Positions 10,086 to 25,103 of a stretch of 64,000 nucleotides of DNA are shown here, in pieces. Both the position numbers and the translations under genes were made by a program. A model generated the notes under the pieces. That model was given only the letters and a program-made list of their open reading frames with translations. It was not told the origin of the DNA and made no database searches. The stretch lies in contig JAWZSP010000003.1 of the NCBI GenBank assembly GCA_034401135.1, positions 1,240,001-1,304,000 of the forward strand, written 5' to 3'. Position 1 is the stretch's first letter, and every line of letters starts with the position of its first letter. The stretch comes from Volutella citrinella. Lineage: Eukaryota > Ascomycota > Sordariomycetes > Hypocreales > Nectriaceae.

Positions 10086-13000
10086 TGTGTCGAGTACGGT
10101 TCGGTGTTGTTCTCACAAGTCAAGGCTCACCACAAGTAGCGAGCGAGGTTTGGCGAAGATGAGCGGAGGCTTGGGCGCAGTACTTTAGCTTGGCGAGTGT
10201 GAGCCAGGTCACGGATCAAGCGAGGCTTCAGTGCGATGAACGCGGCGTGGCTAACGAGGCAGGCTAAAATTGACCACGGGGATGCGTGGTTTGAGAGCGA
10301 TGGTGGTGGTGGCTTGAGCGAGTGTGTTCAAGTCGGGGTTTGAGTCTTGACTCTACGTTACGAAGGTAGGCAGCTCAAAGTGGTCGTCAATGGTGAAATC
10401 GATGATCTTCTTCGGTTGTCTTAATACCCTTCCAAGGCGGAGTAGCGATCGAATGCTGGTGGCTTTGATTTGATAATGGTTCTTTCTCTTGGAAGAGGAT
10501 TCTTGTTGTTTTTTTGGTGGGTTTTGTATTTTATGGGGGGTAGCGAGCGTGGTGTGCAGAGAACAGATTCAACTACACGAAGATTCGAGACATGAGCATC
10601 CAAGTCGAGGAAACGGACGTTGGTCACTTGTCGTCGGTTGAGAAATGGTTTTGGCACCGGGGGTGTCAAGTAAGTTTAGCGTCGATGGTGGTTTGGCGGA
10701 TCTGGGGCGACGGGATAGAAGTAGTAGTCCACGGTTTGGGGGGAGGTTGTGGACCGAGGAGAGAAACGAGAAGCAAAATAAAATCAAAGCACCGGTAAGC
10801 GAGTGACAGGAGTCAACGAGGACTTCCTAAGGGTTTGTTGCTAAAAGCGAACGTGGGGGAGCGATTGAGATGGTTTGGTGAGTGGTTGAGAGTGTTGGAC
10901 AGAGTTGACCGAAAAGAAGGAGACGGGGAAGAGCTGGGGAGAAGGTGTGGTTAAATAAAGCAAGCACTGGGGCACGAGTAAGCGGGGGGAAGGTGTCGCG
11001 GGCTTGGGGGGGGTGGGCAATGTCCTAACATAGTAGCACACTAGGAGGGGAGTGCCGTCAGCCAGGAAGGCGTGGGAAGAGCGGGAACCTTGGAGAGAGA
11101 AGGGGAAAGGATCCATTCCCATCCATGAGGCGGACGGTGCGTGCAGGTGGGCACCTGGCACTGGGCATGCCTCGGGCACGCTAGGCTTGGGCACTCGGTG
11201 CAGTGCAGTTGGTGCGGTCCGGTGGGCAAGGGTTGGCTGCAAAACACGTCTCAGAGCCAAGGGCCTATTACCAACAGGCTGCTGACAGGGGAATGATGGC
11301 CTGTAGTCCCGCAGCGAAGACGGCGCTGAGAGGCGCTGGCAGGCGCTAGGCCCATTGGCAGAGTCTACTGCCAGTGGTGTCATTGACCGGTGCGTGCTGC
11401 CTGGTCGCCCTGTGCAGCCTCTACGTAGGGCAGTGCATCCTTCACAAGAGAACATGACGAGTGCTCCCATCCCGCTGCCAGTCTGAGCAATGCGAAAGTG
11501 TCACTTGGAGTTACTCGGATGCTCTATTCCATTGCCATGCTACGCGTGTGGACATTGAGCAGCTGCTGGGCGTACTCGGCCAGGCAAGTACGCACCCGTT
11601 TCTCTAACGGGGTCTGAATATCCATGGCCCATGCCATGGCGGCCGGCTCGCCGGGCTTTTGTCTCCCCACGGCACGAAGCAGGTCGGCTCTACTAGGCCA
11701 CAGGGCACGGCCATGAGAGAAATTCACAACTGTAGCTAGCCGGATGGCTCGAGTGGGTTGCGGTGCGCCGGGTGAAGGGGCCGGGCGCGACTGACTGAGT
11801 TGGACAAGAGTCAGTTGAACAAAGTCAGTTGACGAATTATGACCACACTGTCTGTGGCAAGTAGCAGGTGGTATAATGGATGGGTCTGGCTGGTCTGGCC
11901 GAGGCTGGGGTTGGGGGGCTGGGTTTTGGTGGCGGCAGATGATGATGAGTGGCATGCTCGCCCAACTGCACAGCATAACACTGTGCTGTGAATGGCCTAC
12001 GGCAGTGCGGCAGTGCGTGAGGTGATGTGCAGTGGCTGTTCTGGGGCCGCTTTTCTGTCGCTCGTGGGAGGCGTTTCAGTGGGTGGCCGAGGGTCGGTGG
12101 CCAGTCGCAGCCAAGAACCCGGCGCCGCCAGTCGCTGGTGGCCAACCCAGCACACTGTGCGGTTTGTACCGCACTGGGGACGCTGACAGCAGGCTGGTGG
12201 TGGAGTTGTTGGTGGTGGTTGTGACGATGGTGGTCCCATGGATGGCTGGGTGCAACACTGGCTGCAGGCAAACGGAAGGTCACGGATGGCACGACGACAG
12301 AAGAGTCAGCCAATTTTTATTTTTTTTTATTTTTTAATGCTGGTGGACAAACACCGCATCGCAGCGCACTGCATTGCGCCGAGCAGGGCCCCGGAGCTGC
12401 GACAAAAAGGCGCACACAACAAACAGCCCGTCGACAAACGCCTTCGACGTCTCGTTGACAAGTCTGAGTCGGCGGCGACTAGCGGTTTTTCCGACAAGCC
12501 CGCCATGAACTGGGCTGGTGTGGGGCGTGCAAAGAGAAGGCCAAAAAAAAAAGCACAGTGCTATGTATGGCACAAAAAAAAAAGGGCCAACGGCTTCTGC
12601 TTGGCTCTGCTTGGCTGGCCAGACAATGGTATGACGCACATGGCAAGCCGGGGTGTGGCAGGGGGGTCCCCGCCGCCAGCGAGCCGCGCTGGCCGGGGTG
12701 GCCTTGGGCTGCCGAAACAAGACGCAGCCAAGTAAAAATAGCCTGGGCCCGCGCTGGCATCGTTCGCATTCGTGTGGGTTTCTTCCGGTGGTGGTGGCTC
12801 CATGATGCCCGTCGCCGTTCTGTCGCATTTCCGAAGCAAGCGAGGGAGTTGGGGCCTTGGCCGGTCAATCAATCAGTCAGTTGGCCAGCGGCTGCTGCTG
12901 CCATGGGTCGCCTTAGGACGGAATAGGTGGGTGCGGTGCGAAACCGACGCCCAGGCTAGCTTAAGCTTCGGCCTACTGCGTTGGCGATGGGAACGTTACT

Positions 13001-16000
13001 CTCGCCAGTCAGCAGCCCCCCTCCAAGACTCCATGCCAGCCGGAGTGGCTCTGGCTGCACCTTTCCCGTCCGTGCCTTCACCTGTGCCTGCGCCTGTGCC
13101 TGCGCCAGAGTCTGTGTCTCTCTGTACGCAGTTGGTGAGACTGAGCCGGCCAGTGGGCTGGGCTGTGCGCCCAAAGCACCGCACCGCCCGCTATTATTTC
13201 GTGGCCACCGATTCTGCCCAGGGCTGTATCACCAATCCACAGGGTTGTGTTGCCAAGAATGTACAAATCATTAGTAGCGCATGGCTTGCCGGTCCCTCGT
13301 TCAAAAGGACTCTCTGACGGTGCTTAAGCCCACCTGCAGTCGAGCCGGGCCGATGCTGAAGCCAAGCTTACTGACGCTGAGCAGCTGCTTGCCTGAGCAT
13401 TGTCAACTCCATACGCATGCCGCATAAGCAGCATGGTCCAGTTGGAGATTCTCCCTTTTAGACAGAGTAGTGCCGAAGCAGCCCTCTGCCTCGAGCATCT
13501 GTTGTCGTCGGGCCGCCCTACACTGCCTCAAGGCCAATCGGCTGTTACCATTCCTTGGATCTCGGCGAGTTTCCTGGTTCCAACCTTACCGGCGGTGGCA
13601 ACGTTTGGCCACTAGGAAGCCGGCCGCCCCGTGCACCGCTTGCTTGGGGCGGGCATATGCTGTTGCGCGCATTCATCAATCCCACTCATCAACAACTGGG
13701 GTCACCTAGCTCGACTTCCGGTTCCGCTGGTCGGCTGTTGGGCTAATTCATGAGAAGACCAACAGCGTGGACCTTGATGATCCCACCGGCGACGCAAAGG
13801 AGGCCAGCCAGTCCAGCGACTGCTCGTTCGGGACCAAAGTCGGGCCCGAGGAGCTCAGGCTATCGCTAGCTGATGGCTCTTTAGGAAACCACTAGGTCAA
13901 ATCATCTGTTGCTATTGGCGGAGACCCAAGGACGCCGTTCATTCTTCCAGCGGCGGGCTCTCTAAATCGCCTCGTCGGGCTAAGCTCCGGGCATCTGGCT
14001 GCTGCCCTAGGGCCTATGCGCTGCTTCGAGCCACGCGATGGAGTAGGCCACCGACGGAACTGGCATGCTTGGTGGTTCACAACATCACTCTTGGTCGATG
14101 CAGGCACTTGGGGCCGCCTGGAAGGGAAGCGGCCGACGGATGCAACAGCCCTTTTGGAGAGTGCATGCCTGGGTGGCCTGGCTGACAAAGGGCCAAGTTT
14201 ATGCTCCATTGAGCTAGCGGCGGCCGGGACGAGGCGGAGCACTCTGAGCCCTGAGGTCTGAGCAGTCTGCGACTAGCCTGGCTTGCTGTGGAGGGCGGGG
14301 ATGGCCCCCGAACAACAACTCGGAGAGTGTTGCCAGGACCAGGGCAGCCCAGATTTCATTCATCAATGGCTCGGCGGCTTCGTGAAAGTCAATCGCCGCG
14401 AGGATGTCCCTCGTTCTAGAACGCGCCTGGGATGCTTCCACTCCGCACCCCGGTTGCCCGGCAGATGCAGACGCTTTCTGGAATGTCTAGATAGAGCCTT
14501 GGTTTTTGGCGTCATGAGAAGCAACCTTGATGATCCGCGCAACGGAGCGGAGGCATGTTTTCTTCTTTCCGCCTCTTTCCTCCCTTCTCCTTGCCGAGCT
14601 GTCTTCGGCTTCAGCTGCCTACTGTAGTTCTTCGGGCCTGGCATATGCGGGGCCGCACAAGTCCCCGTTGGGTGTCTTGGCAGCCCGATGAAATCATTCA
14701 GCGGTTCCGGTAAGGTAATGAGGACGGAGCTCGGGCCAGGCCAACAAGCTCGTTCGGGGCTTGCTTGGGCCTTGGATGTGTAACAGATTGTCTCAGCGGC
14801 CCCAAGTGTCTGACGTTAACAGGCGGCGGCCTTTGTGCATGAGGTAGTAGGCCAAGTAGGCTTATGCCGCCGCGTCGTAGCTTTCGGCGGCAACTTGCAG
14901 ACCCAATCAGCCTGGGGTTTCAGACTGGAGCTGCTCCTCCCCGCCCAACAGCCGTGGAAGCCGGGCGACGGGTGGCGTGTGTGCATCAGGCCAAGACCCA
15001 GCTGCGACCTCTGCTGAAGGCGGATGTGAAAGTTGAAGGGTGTGGTGCGGCAGAGATTTGCCTTGTTCACCGTGAGAATCAATGGAAATGAAGCATCCGT
15101 TTGAAGGAGCTCGGGAGGCTGCCCTGCATCTGAAGCCTGATGCAGGCATCCATCCGGCCAGGCATTTTCCCACCATTGCTTGCACGCACCAAACCATTCC
15201 TGTATCGCATCTCACCTGTAGCACGCATTGCGGCCATGTCTATCCAGCGAGCAGTCAATGAGGCCCCAGCCATCCAGACCTACACCGCGCTGTTGGGGCC
15301 GGCCAGGGTCCCAGCAGCATCCCATCCACCCAGCATCGTTGATCACATGCTGTCATGGGTGTTGCGTTGAGCGAGGGCGGAAACTGGCGACAACGGAAAG
15401 GCAGATCAGATCAGCATGCTCTAGTGCGGTGTGTGCGAGGCTGAGCCTCCCAGCCCTGCACAAATGAGACAAAGACGGCGGCGAAAGGTTATTGGCTCCG
15501 TCTCCCGACCTGCCGTCCACCGATATTGATGATTGGCGCTGTGGTGGCAGCCGCCGACTAATAACCAGATCCAATCCTCCTTGAGGACGAGGGTGCATCA
15601 CCACAGAAGTTGCTCCCTTGGTCCCTAATTAAGCAGGACAGAGCAATATCCCGTCCGCAGCCTGACGTTTCCGCCCTGTCCAACCGTGACCCTTCCGATG
15701 TCGCACATAATAATCATTATTACCCTCCTGTCGGCCAGCCTGGCCATTTAACCCTGTTCGCTCGCCCGAGGACTGGGTACACCGTCGTCGGCCGCTGCCC
15801 TACCTAGCATATTCGAGGCCAGGCGGGCCGCCAGGGTCCCCTCGCCCCCTCCCTCGCTAGCAGCCAGATCAGTCACTTGCTCGCTAGATTCGGGGTGGTG
15901 ATGGATGCGATGAGGAAGTGGCCCCATGTGGCCACCCTCAACCTCCCGAGTCCAGCCCGCGAATGGAGATTTGTTGTATGTGACGGCCCGCGCTACCCTT

Positions 16001-19000
16001 CCCCAATCTGCTCTACTACGATAAGCTCAGTGCTCGAGATGGGGCGCTTCCCAAGCTCCTGGGGTCGTCGCCGTGCGGCGAAAAAATCCCGTCGGGCCAG
16101 CTGACAATGATGGTGCTTTGCAACGCTCCATCGCTTCATCCCGCCCTTCCTTTCTATTAGGGATAACTTAGTCAGCGACGGCCCATCAAGCGAATGATCC
16201 ATCCCCATTTCCTGGATCGGCCATTCCCTCTCGGCCGATACTCGCTTGCTGCACCCGAGCTACTAGTATTAAATCCCAATATCCGCTACCCAGCTAGCCT
16301 CACAAAAAATTGACTGGGCTTCGGTAGAGTCGGCCCCGAGGCAGGTCCCTTTGACAGTCTGTCGCCCCAGGTTTTAGGGCTAGCTGGTCCCTATGAGGTC
16401 ACTGGCCACTGGCCCTTGTCCTAACGCACACACAGTTTCATCAACTGGCGTTAATAGAGGGCGCTGCAACTTGCCGTCGACTTCTGGGTGGGGTGCAAAC
16501 GCCGAAAACCCTCGAATGAATGCTGCCGCAATCCGTGGAATCCCGTCCGTCACTTTTTGACATTCCCGCCTCCCATTCTTCCTTTGCATGTTGCCATGTT
16601 CCCATCTTCCTCTAGCCTCCCGACCAGGGTTCGGCTGCAAATAGATACCCCTATCCCTGCCGCGATCTGATAGACATGGTTCTTCTCCTTCTGGTTGGCC
16701 AGCCCCAAAAACCTCGTGTCCAGATTTGGACTGTGGTTCCAAGGACCCTGCCGAATCCCGGTGATTCAGCCATTTGACTGCCTCACTTGGCCGGAGGGGG
16801 TGGCTATCGGACTTTTGTGCATTAGCATAATAAGGCTGATCATAACTTTCTCTTGCCTAACCTAACTGTTAGCCCGCCACTTTTAGGGGAGTCAAGGGAG
16901 GGTGCTGTCTCCATTGGCGCGGCAGTGAACTAACTTTGGCCGAATCGCCCAATTTCCACGCTCTTGGGGTAAGCCTCTGGACCACCCGAGAGAGCTATGT
17001 GGTATTTCATAATTATGCGACAGCAAGAAGATGAAGCTCCAGCGGCAACCACCCAACCTGGGCTAGTTGGCCACTGAAGCTTCCCGATGGGCCCATGTCT
17101 TGACTCAGTGCCCAACTACTAGTGGTAGTAATTAATAGGCCCCGGCCTCACCCCTCAGCCAACGCCGCCAAGCGAGACGGGCCGTTGCAGGCGCCACTTC
17201 GGTGTGTGTTGGCCGAGGACTCCCAGTGTTCGGACGACGACAGGTCCATTTCAACAGAGTTCCCAGCATATTGCTTTGGTATCTCATCTTGTATTTGCAA
17301 ACCAGTCACTGTAGCCACCGGTGAAGCTATGCATAGGGGGAATATACAAACATGGCCGTACATGCAAAGCTGTTCAAGGCGGTCTGAGGTCTGGTGTCCG
17401 CTCATGATCCAGTCATGCAAGGTAACCCTGCCTTTGGCACACATGAGAATAGGACATCAAGGTCGCATTAGCATACTTTTCTATCTACATTCTCTATGTA
17501 GCTACAAAAGGGCAAGCCTATTACTCACCTACCATTCCAAGTTAAGGAATGGCGGTATGGTTCAACTTGATGACACACAGCACCCAAGGTCCAAGACAGA
17601 GAAGAGTCATGAAGATTCCCAGCCACACCCCTCCATGACCTTGGTGATTACTTGAAGAATAGGTAGACAGATATTACGAGACTGGCACATCGGCCCAACC
17701 TTCGAGAGCCACGCCGAGGCTTCTAGGTTCGGCGACTGATGCCACGGAAAACTGGAACGTTGCCCCTTAGCCAGGAGAATCCCCGAGCAGGACCCAGAAA
17801 CGTCCATTCGAGTTCGCCGAGGAAAAGGGATCGGTAATGAGATCGGTTGGGCGAGCGAGCCCCGCAAATCAACGCGGCATGCAAGGGTTTCCTTTCTGCC
17901 CAAACTGGCAGCGAACCGATCCAACCAAATGACCGAACACCTCACTTACATGCAACGCAACAGCAGTTGGGGGGTAGGGGGGGCAAGCGGAGGGCAAGGC
18001 CCGTCCGAAAGGGCCTGACAGTGACATGCACAAGTCTTGGGCGTCGTCTCTAGCCATCATCCCACCATGACGGAGCGGCGGTGGTGTGTGTTGAGCTTTG
18101 CACGCTCAGAGGCCAGACGCTACTGCAATCGAGGGCACGAGATGCACGCCCAAGAGAGAGGCGATAAAAATAGAAACGACCACATTCCGGAGCCCTGACG
18201 AACCACTCGCTCTTCGCCGCACACTCGCCTCCGTGCCGTGTGCGGGCGGGATTTGGCGGTCAACACATCGCGATATCGCATGCCAGGTGGCATGTACATA
18301 GTAGAATCTCGACGGTGGCGGCGTCTTGTGACACGTTCCATGGGCGAGCCTGCTTCCCTTCAGGGCGCTGGGGCTCGCCGATGCGGTGCTCGCTATTCTT
18401 AGCTCCCACGCAGCATCGCGCAGCGGGCACTTCCATATTTGCCAATCTGGTGGCGGCGATTGGCACAGGCGCGAAGGGTGTGTATGGAATGGAAGGCAGA
18501 GGGCGCAGGTCCAGCCTCGCGGGCGTAGAGCATAGGGCGTAGTCTGCCCGACTTAATTAGCGGGCAGAGAGCACTGGGCAGTGTTTGCTAATTGATCGCA
18601 GGCGCAACTTAGGGAAAAGGGTAATGGGATATTCGCCGAAGCACAGACCAAGGATTTCCGTTCCAGCATCGCCACAAGGCTGTGGTCGTCCATCTAGACG
18701 CAAGGCACGGCTCACTCCAGCACGCGGCACATTAAACGCCGATAGGAAATGGCCGGCGAGCGGCCAATAGTGGATCGAGGGGGACGGCGGGCATGTGCAT
18801 GATTCGCAGGGTCTTTTGCTGACGAGCTTACGGGCGCAGAAAAGGGCCGGGAGAGTTGCTGACGGCGCGGGAGCTAAGACTGATGGTGGATGGGAATGGG
18901 GACATAAGCGTTTGATCATGCCGCTGAGTCAATGGTGCGATAGCGCCGAGGGGGATCGCCAAGGATGACGAAAAGCAGCGCGCCATTAATTACCCCAAAC

Positions 19001-20766
19001 AGCAAGAGGATTGGGCGTGAATCCCGTTGCTCGTCACTGCAATGCCACAGAGATGCCGCCGTAGCGCCGCCGGGATGGCCGCTACGGCGTGGAGAAACTG
19101 ACGGCGGACGCACAGAAGTGTAAGTCAGAGCGAGATGCAAAGACGGCCGAAGCTCGTCCGCTGACTCGTCCGCTCGTCAAGGTAACGTATCATGGCCACG
19201 AGACGGAGAGGAAGCCCCCTGCCATACTCTATTATGGCACGTACAGTGTAGACTACTGTACAGTAATTATAACAGCCGGACCCAGAGACACGGGTCAGAT
19301 CGCCGAAGCCCCAGTGAGGCGCATCACCAGGGAGTGCAGGATTGAGGACCACACGTCTGGTCCCTGGGGTGCACTTCTGCTTGCAGTGTTGGCGTGGCCC
19401 TGCATGAAGGAATCAACCCGGGAGGCGAGGTGAGGCATTCCATTCGGTGGCCATTCAGCTCGGATGGATGTGGATTGTGGCAGGGCCCGCGGCCGAGTGA
19501 CGGTTGAGGATGAGGACGGACACGGGGGCGTACAAAGCAACAGTGAGTCGAGATGGGGATGCGATTGGCTTTCCTGCCCACTGTCCACAATGTGTTTCGG
19601 CCGGATTGGCTTACCCTGTGACAACGCCGAGCGCCATGGCAATCCGGGACTTCGTCCTCATGCCAATGGGAGCTGAATACTACTAATCAGTTGGCATGGC
19701 TTCGCCCAGCTTTAGGCCCTGGGCTTGGTGTAGGGCGTCGCATAGTCGGGCACTCGTGGGCGAGGGCATGGGGCGGGAGAAGAGTTCTAGACCGGCCGTC
19801 GGCTCCTGCCAGAAGGAAGTTGGCCAGAAGCCGTCTTGGGAAGGGCAAGAGGTCAACTCGGAAGTAATTAGGTGCGTGCCTGCCTCCCTTGACCATTCCT
19901 CAAAGCTGTTGAAGCTGCGCTACAGCCAGACCAAGGAGCCACGGCCCATGGGCAGACACATTGACCTGCCAGCCCCATGCCCTCCACTTACTTCCGGGGC
20001 CCTGGAGGCTGGAGTGGACAAGCAGTCGGGGCTGGAATAAGGGTTGGTCGGGAATGGCCCGCAGCCCACCCACAGACTACCCAGTTGGGCGTAAAGGAGT
20101 GGGGATGTGCATGAGTTGGCGGGGCGGAAGGGGGCTGTGCTATTTATGGCTTGAGGGTTCTCAACTTCCTTCCCTGGGGTGCCCACTCGGCGAAGATGCA
20201 GATGTGCCAAACTGCCAGTTGTGGTCACAGTGGCCGCCGCATGGGGACTCTGAAGTCCTGGCGAGATGGTGTTGATGCTCGAGCTGGGCTCCTTCCAGTT
20301 GGGTGGCACGCACCGTGGCGGACCCGGATAGCACATGCTGCGGCAGGAGCAATCAGTGACATCCAACCCTCCCCAGACTAACCTTACCTTACTCTCCAGC
20401 ACAGGCCTCACGATGCTCACAACAGCCCTGTCCAGGGTCCTTTCTCCCCCGCCGCCCGATGGAGCCCCGTGGATCCGTCAAGCTCCAGCTCAAGGGGAGT
20501 GCACGCACGCACCGCGCTGTACCACCACCAGAGCGATGCTACCAAGACGGTCTGCCCAGGCCAGTGCCGACTGCAACTTCTGCCCAGAACCGCATCGGCA
20601 GTCGGGGAACTGCTCGGCGAACAGCCCAATCCTCAGACCGAGTGAGTGCCCTGGGCTGGGCAGATTGCTGCGCCTTGGATTCGCTTTTTCCATGACTCGC
20701 ACACCAATTTGGCCGCGCCCGGAGTCGTCGCATTCGTCCGACCCGTGGATTTTCCTGTTTGGAATT

Positions 20767-20783
20767 TGATTGATTGATTGATT
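20767..20783. repeat. (TGAT)n microsatellite
   Basis: Four consecutive TGAT units in intergenic DNA. Confidence 0.85.
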
Positions 20784-23700
20784 ACCATGGCATGACCGTC
20801 TCAATCACTCTCATTTCAAACGCGACCAGGCCATTGTCGGATGGTTTTAGCTTTCCTGTGGGTGCAGCGGTTGTGTGGCAGCAGCGCAGTCTGGCACAGC
20901 AGCACAGTGCGGCACTAGGCAAGTGGCAACAGGGCCCCCCATTGGTTGTGCCGTACGGACTGCCACTCCCTTTGGTACCTTGCGCTTGAGCCAGCCTCTG
21001 CCCTTGCTGGTGCCTGGACGCTGGCCTTGGGCAGGCTACCCACTAATCGACTCAAACGAAGACTTATTAGCAGTCGGGTAGTTCTGGGCTGGCTAGCAGC
21101 ATGGAGCTGTCAGTGCTATAGCCTAATAATGCAGCCCCGAACCGAGAGCACAGGTGTCGAGAAGCACACTTGACGTCACGGGCCATGGGCCCGCTGCAAA
21201 AGGTCCTGGGCGGGACCCCAGTGTCCCGCCAGTCCGTAGCGGTGGTGCACTGGTGCCCCGTCCCCCATCTCGATGCATCACAGGTTTCCTTTTGCTGGCT
21301 GCTTCCGAGCCCTGGACTGCTCGGCGTGCAGGCGGAACACGCTAGAGCCCTCAACCGACAGGGCATGCAGACCAATTCCGCCCTTGAGAACTTCTTTGAC
21401 GAATCTCTAACCGAGCTAAACAACAAGCCCATGCGCTGCGCGGTTGATCGCCGGGTAGTTTGTGCCAAGCGTCTCCGGCTCTCGCTCTCGCTGCTCTGCT
21501 CCGACAGTGGATGATGCATACTCCGTAGATGCATCCATTGCATGAGACGCGGGGTGGAGGGGGTCAGGCAATGATCTGACCATGGGCCCTAGCCGATGCT
21601 GCTGTTACAGAGCAAATGAGTGCTCTGGTCCGCGTTGGTTGCCAATCTCTCGCCCATGCCGGCCGTTCCCGCGTGGTTTGTTGGCCGCCCTGCCCTTCAA
21701 TGCCTCGATTTCCGCAAGGGCGAGTGATTCCTAGGCAGCTTTCGACTGTGTGCATGCGCGTGCCCATGCCGTGTGCTTGTGTGTGTGATTGAGTTTTGTG
21801 TGCGAGTGCGTGCGAGATACCATGGCGCACGGAGTGACGGCATCATATGGACCCTGGCTCGTGGGCTTCTAAATATAGCCACAACCAAGACCGCGCCTGC
21901 GCACCACCGCCGCACCCCCACGGGACAATGTCCCGACTGGGCAAGCAAGCATAGGGCGGCGATTTTCTGCTCGTGGGCTTGCACTCAGTCGACCAAGTGA
22001 CGGACAGAAGACTGGCCGACCACCACCACCACCACCTCCGCATGGCCATGGCGCACCTTCTGCACTGGCCTCCACCACTTGCCATTGGCGAGACCCCAGG
22101 CACCGGGCCCAAACAAAACATCCAAGGCCCAAGCAGCGCGACGGGGCCATATCTGCTGTCGTCGCCGTAGCGTCGCCGCGGCGAATGTGGATCACCACCG
22201 AGGCGTCCGGCCGGCCCACGGGAAATCCGGACACCGTCTCACTTTTCCCGTCTCACGTTCCGCCTCAAGGCCGCGAAATTCCGCGCATGATGCTCCGGAC
22301 GTCGCGGCCCCGTTTCTGCCAGCGCGCCCTCTGCTGCGTCCGCCAGCGCCTGCGACATCCTACACAACAAAAAGACCGGTGACGCTGGGCTCCCTGGACG
22401 GGTGGACCTGCCCGCCAGCGGGACTAGGCCGGGGACCTTGTTTCCTTGATGCGACGGACAGCCCTGTTCGACACTGCTGCTTCGCCCGCGAGCGTTGCGT
22501 AAGTCGTCCTGGTCGAGGGAGCGTGCGCGCGGTTTGGGTAGCAGTCGATAGATGGTTGTCTGAGGTGAGACTTTGCGGGGAGCGTTCCCCCCCCGGCCTG
22601 CCATCTCATTGAAGCTTGTCGCGTCCGAACCCTGCAGGCAGGCATTGACTACTGTCCATGCTAATTACCTACATAGCATAATATGGGCTTGATACGGAGT
22701 AGCATCAGAGGGATGGATCTCGCTGACAAGCGCCAGCGGCCGTTCCAGGGTAGCCGTCTACGCTAGCGACACTGTAGCCCGCCCAGCGATAAGTACCATG
22801 GTCCGTTCGACGTCGACGCCAGATGCCGCCATCCGGGAGCATTCCACGGCCGGCAATGAGCCAAATCGCTACAATTCACAGCCCTCCCGGCGTCAGTGGG
22901 CGACAATAATAGAAACACAAGTCGTCGGCCACTCATGTCATCTCGCAGTAGTGGCCGAGCTGCCGAACCGCCCACGTATGTACTAATTACAGTACCGATG
23001 TCTGTATGCACGTCTAAGACAGCCCAGCCCAGCCGGTCCACATGGGACGAAAAGCATCAACCGCCATCGAATAGCCCATCATCCCTCCCCCTTCGACTAT
23101 GGAAAAGGGGCCAGCCCTCACATTCCCTCGCAGCCCGGCCCATTGCAGCGCGCCAGCCACTAGAACTAACGTCACTGACCCCCGCCCCTTCTCAACGTCC
23201 TCGGCAACTCATTGGCCGCCGGGGCCCATATCTCGTATTCAGGACAATGATTTCCACCGCAAGGGTGACGGGCCGGCAACATGGTCTGTTTGCTAGCCCA
23301 TGCTGGACGGAGAGTCGCAGACGAGCTAAGTTTAGCTACACTCAGCATGTCTACCAGCCCTACAGGTCTCGTCCGGCCTCTGTTGCTTGACTCTCTCTGC
23401 CTCCGTATTCTGGCTCTTTGACCCTCCACCCAGCCCTCTGCACAGAGCTCCTGGGGCTAGACACAAACGATGTGGAGAGTCGACAGGGCGTATTCTCCCA
23501 CCCCATTGCTAGGGCAAGGCAGATTTGTACTGGTCAAGCTAGGGCGGTGGGCGTGCGGCCATGCACTGGTCGGAATCGCGAGCGGGCGAGTCGCAGAACC
23601 ACGACGCCGTGTGGGGAAGAGCCGCTGGCATTATATCACACAGGGGACACCGTGCACATAAACAAAAAGGACCAATCCATTCGTTTTCCGAGTTGTTCAC

Positions 23701-24815
23701 CTAGCCATTCTATTACAAATGACTGGTGTTGGCGGCAACAAGCAGACAGGCCCGCGTCGAGGCCTCCATCTCCATTCTCAAAGGGGGGGTGTTTTGGGAC
23801 AAGACGGAGACGGGCCGCCAGTTGAGGCCCAGGGGGGGAGCGATGACGAGTATTTGATGCACGAGTCCTATTTTTGGGAGTCGCCGAGACCATGATGAAG
23901 TACTCGCGGTGAAAGGGGTCGCTTCTTGATCTGGCCATTGCCGGTTGACTCACGCGGTTCACACCATCAACTTGATTTTCAGAGCCAACTCAGTCCAGGG
24001 CACGTGTTCCCAGGCAGCACCTATCCCTCAGCCCGTATTCTTCGGGTCATTTGCTCCGTTTATAGGGTCACATCGTGATAGTATGCGTCGTTGCACCACA
24101 ATCAGCCTTATCAAACCCTCCATGCCCTGAGGGATCTCAGTGATATCCCCATGCCGCCAAGGCAACCGCAAGCTTTGCCAAGCCAACAACTCACTAGGAT
24201 ATCGGCAAATGGTCGATCTATATCATCCTATATTCTGAATTTTCTAATATGACTCTTCCCTCTATTCGCTTTCTAGTTGTACTAGCGAAATCAGTACCTG
24301 CTGGGCATCTGGCCGGGTCTCCGTCGTCAACCTCAACATCGAGTTGTCCTGTTGGCTCCCAAGGATGCTGTAACATTTTGTGATTAACATGCTCTTGCTT
24401 GGGAAATTACCTCGAAGCCATTGTGGGTTCGAGTTATATGCGCTTTTGGTCGAAAGTGAGGGTAGGGCGTGGCCACATCAGAGAGGAGATCACGACGACG
24501 TCACAATGTAAGAAACCACACTAGCACATGGGCCAGGGAGCTTATCTTTTGTAATTTAGGCTGCAACAGGCCATCGAAAACCTGATTCACAAGTATATGT
24601 AGACCAAGGTGCTCCATTTCATCCTATCTTCCTTCCTGTTCGAGGGACACCCTTCGAACGTGTGCCTACCCTAGACATCCTAATTGTTGGGTTTCCACGT
24701 TCTGATCGCGATCTTCTTGACAGCTTCTCCTGCAGGATCCAAAGGCATGCTTGACAACCTCACACGTATACATTTCAGCATTGCCTCGTACCACTCATAT
24801 GCCCTATCTATCTAT

Positions 24816-25103
24816 CTACTTTGAGCACCAGCTCTTCCTGTCATGAACCGGCCCTATTCTAACTATGGAGTGCAAAATTCTCATCAACGACATGACGTCC
24901 TCCATTTGCTGCTGTTTTGCCCGCCTCAAACGCAACCAGGTATAATTTTCCTCCCCTGTAGTCGTCCATGAAACTTCGCCGCAGTTGCAACGTCCCGTGA
25001 TACATTCCCTCCGAATCCCGTCACTCCCCCCAGTAGAGGAGGGCACCCAATGTTCGGCCGGCACGGCGGCTTCCTCGAAACCTTTTCGACAAAATGTATG
25101 CAT
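24816..25103 (-). pseudogene. Possible relic of a GFA-family zinc protein N-terminus
   Basis: A minus-strand frame contains ITGRCNCGEVSWTTTGE (around 24956-25006), which resembles the opening CxCG zinc motif of the GFA/CENP-V family (formaldehyde-activating-type proteins usually begin with G-x-C-x-C-G-x-V). The frame continues for about 40 residues, but the second CxxC pair expected downstream is not visible in this frame or in an obvious spliced exon. The surrounding DNA is AT-richer than average. The match is short and may be chance. Confidence 0.2.

Noticed and set aside
21067..21543. 158-codon minus-strand frame in the gene desert
   Set aside because: No domain, and another frame of similar length is open on the opposite strand.
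22079..22612. 177-codon plus-strand frame in the gene desert
   Set aside because: Arg/Pro/Ala-rich GC-driven frame, no motif or intron support.
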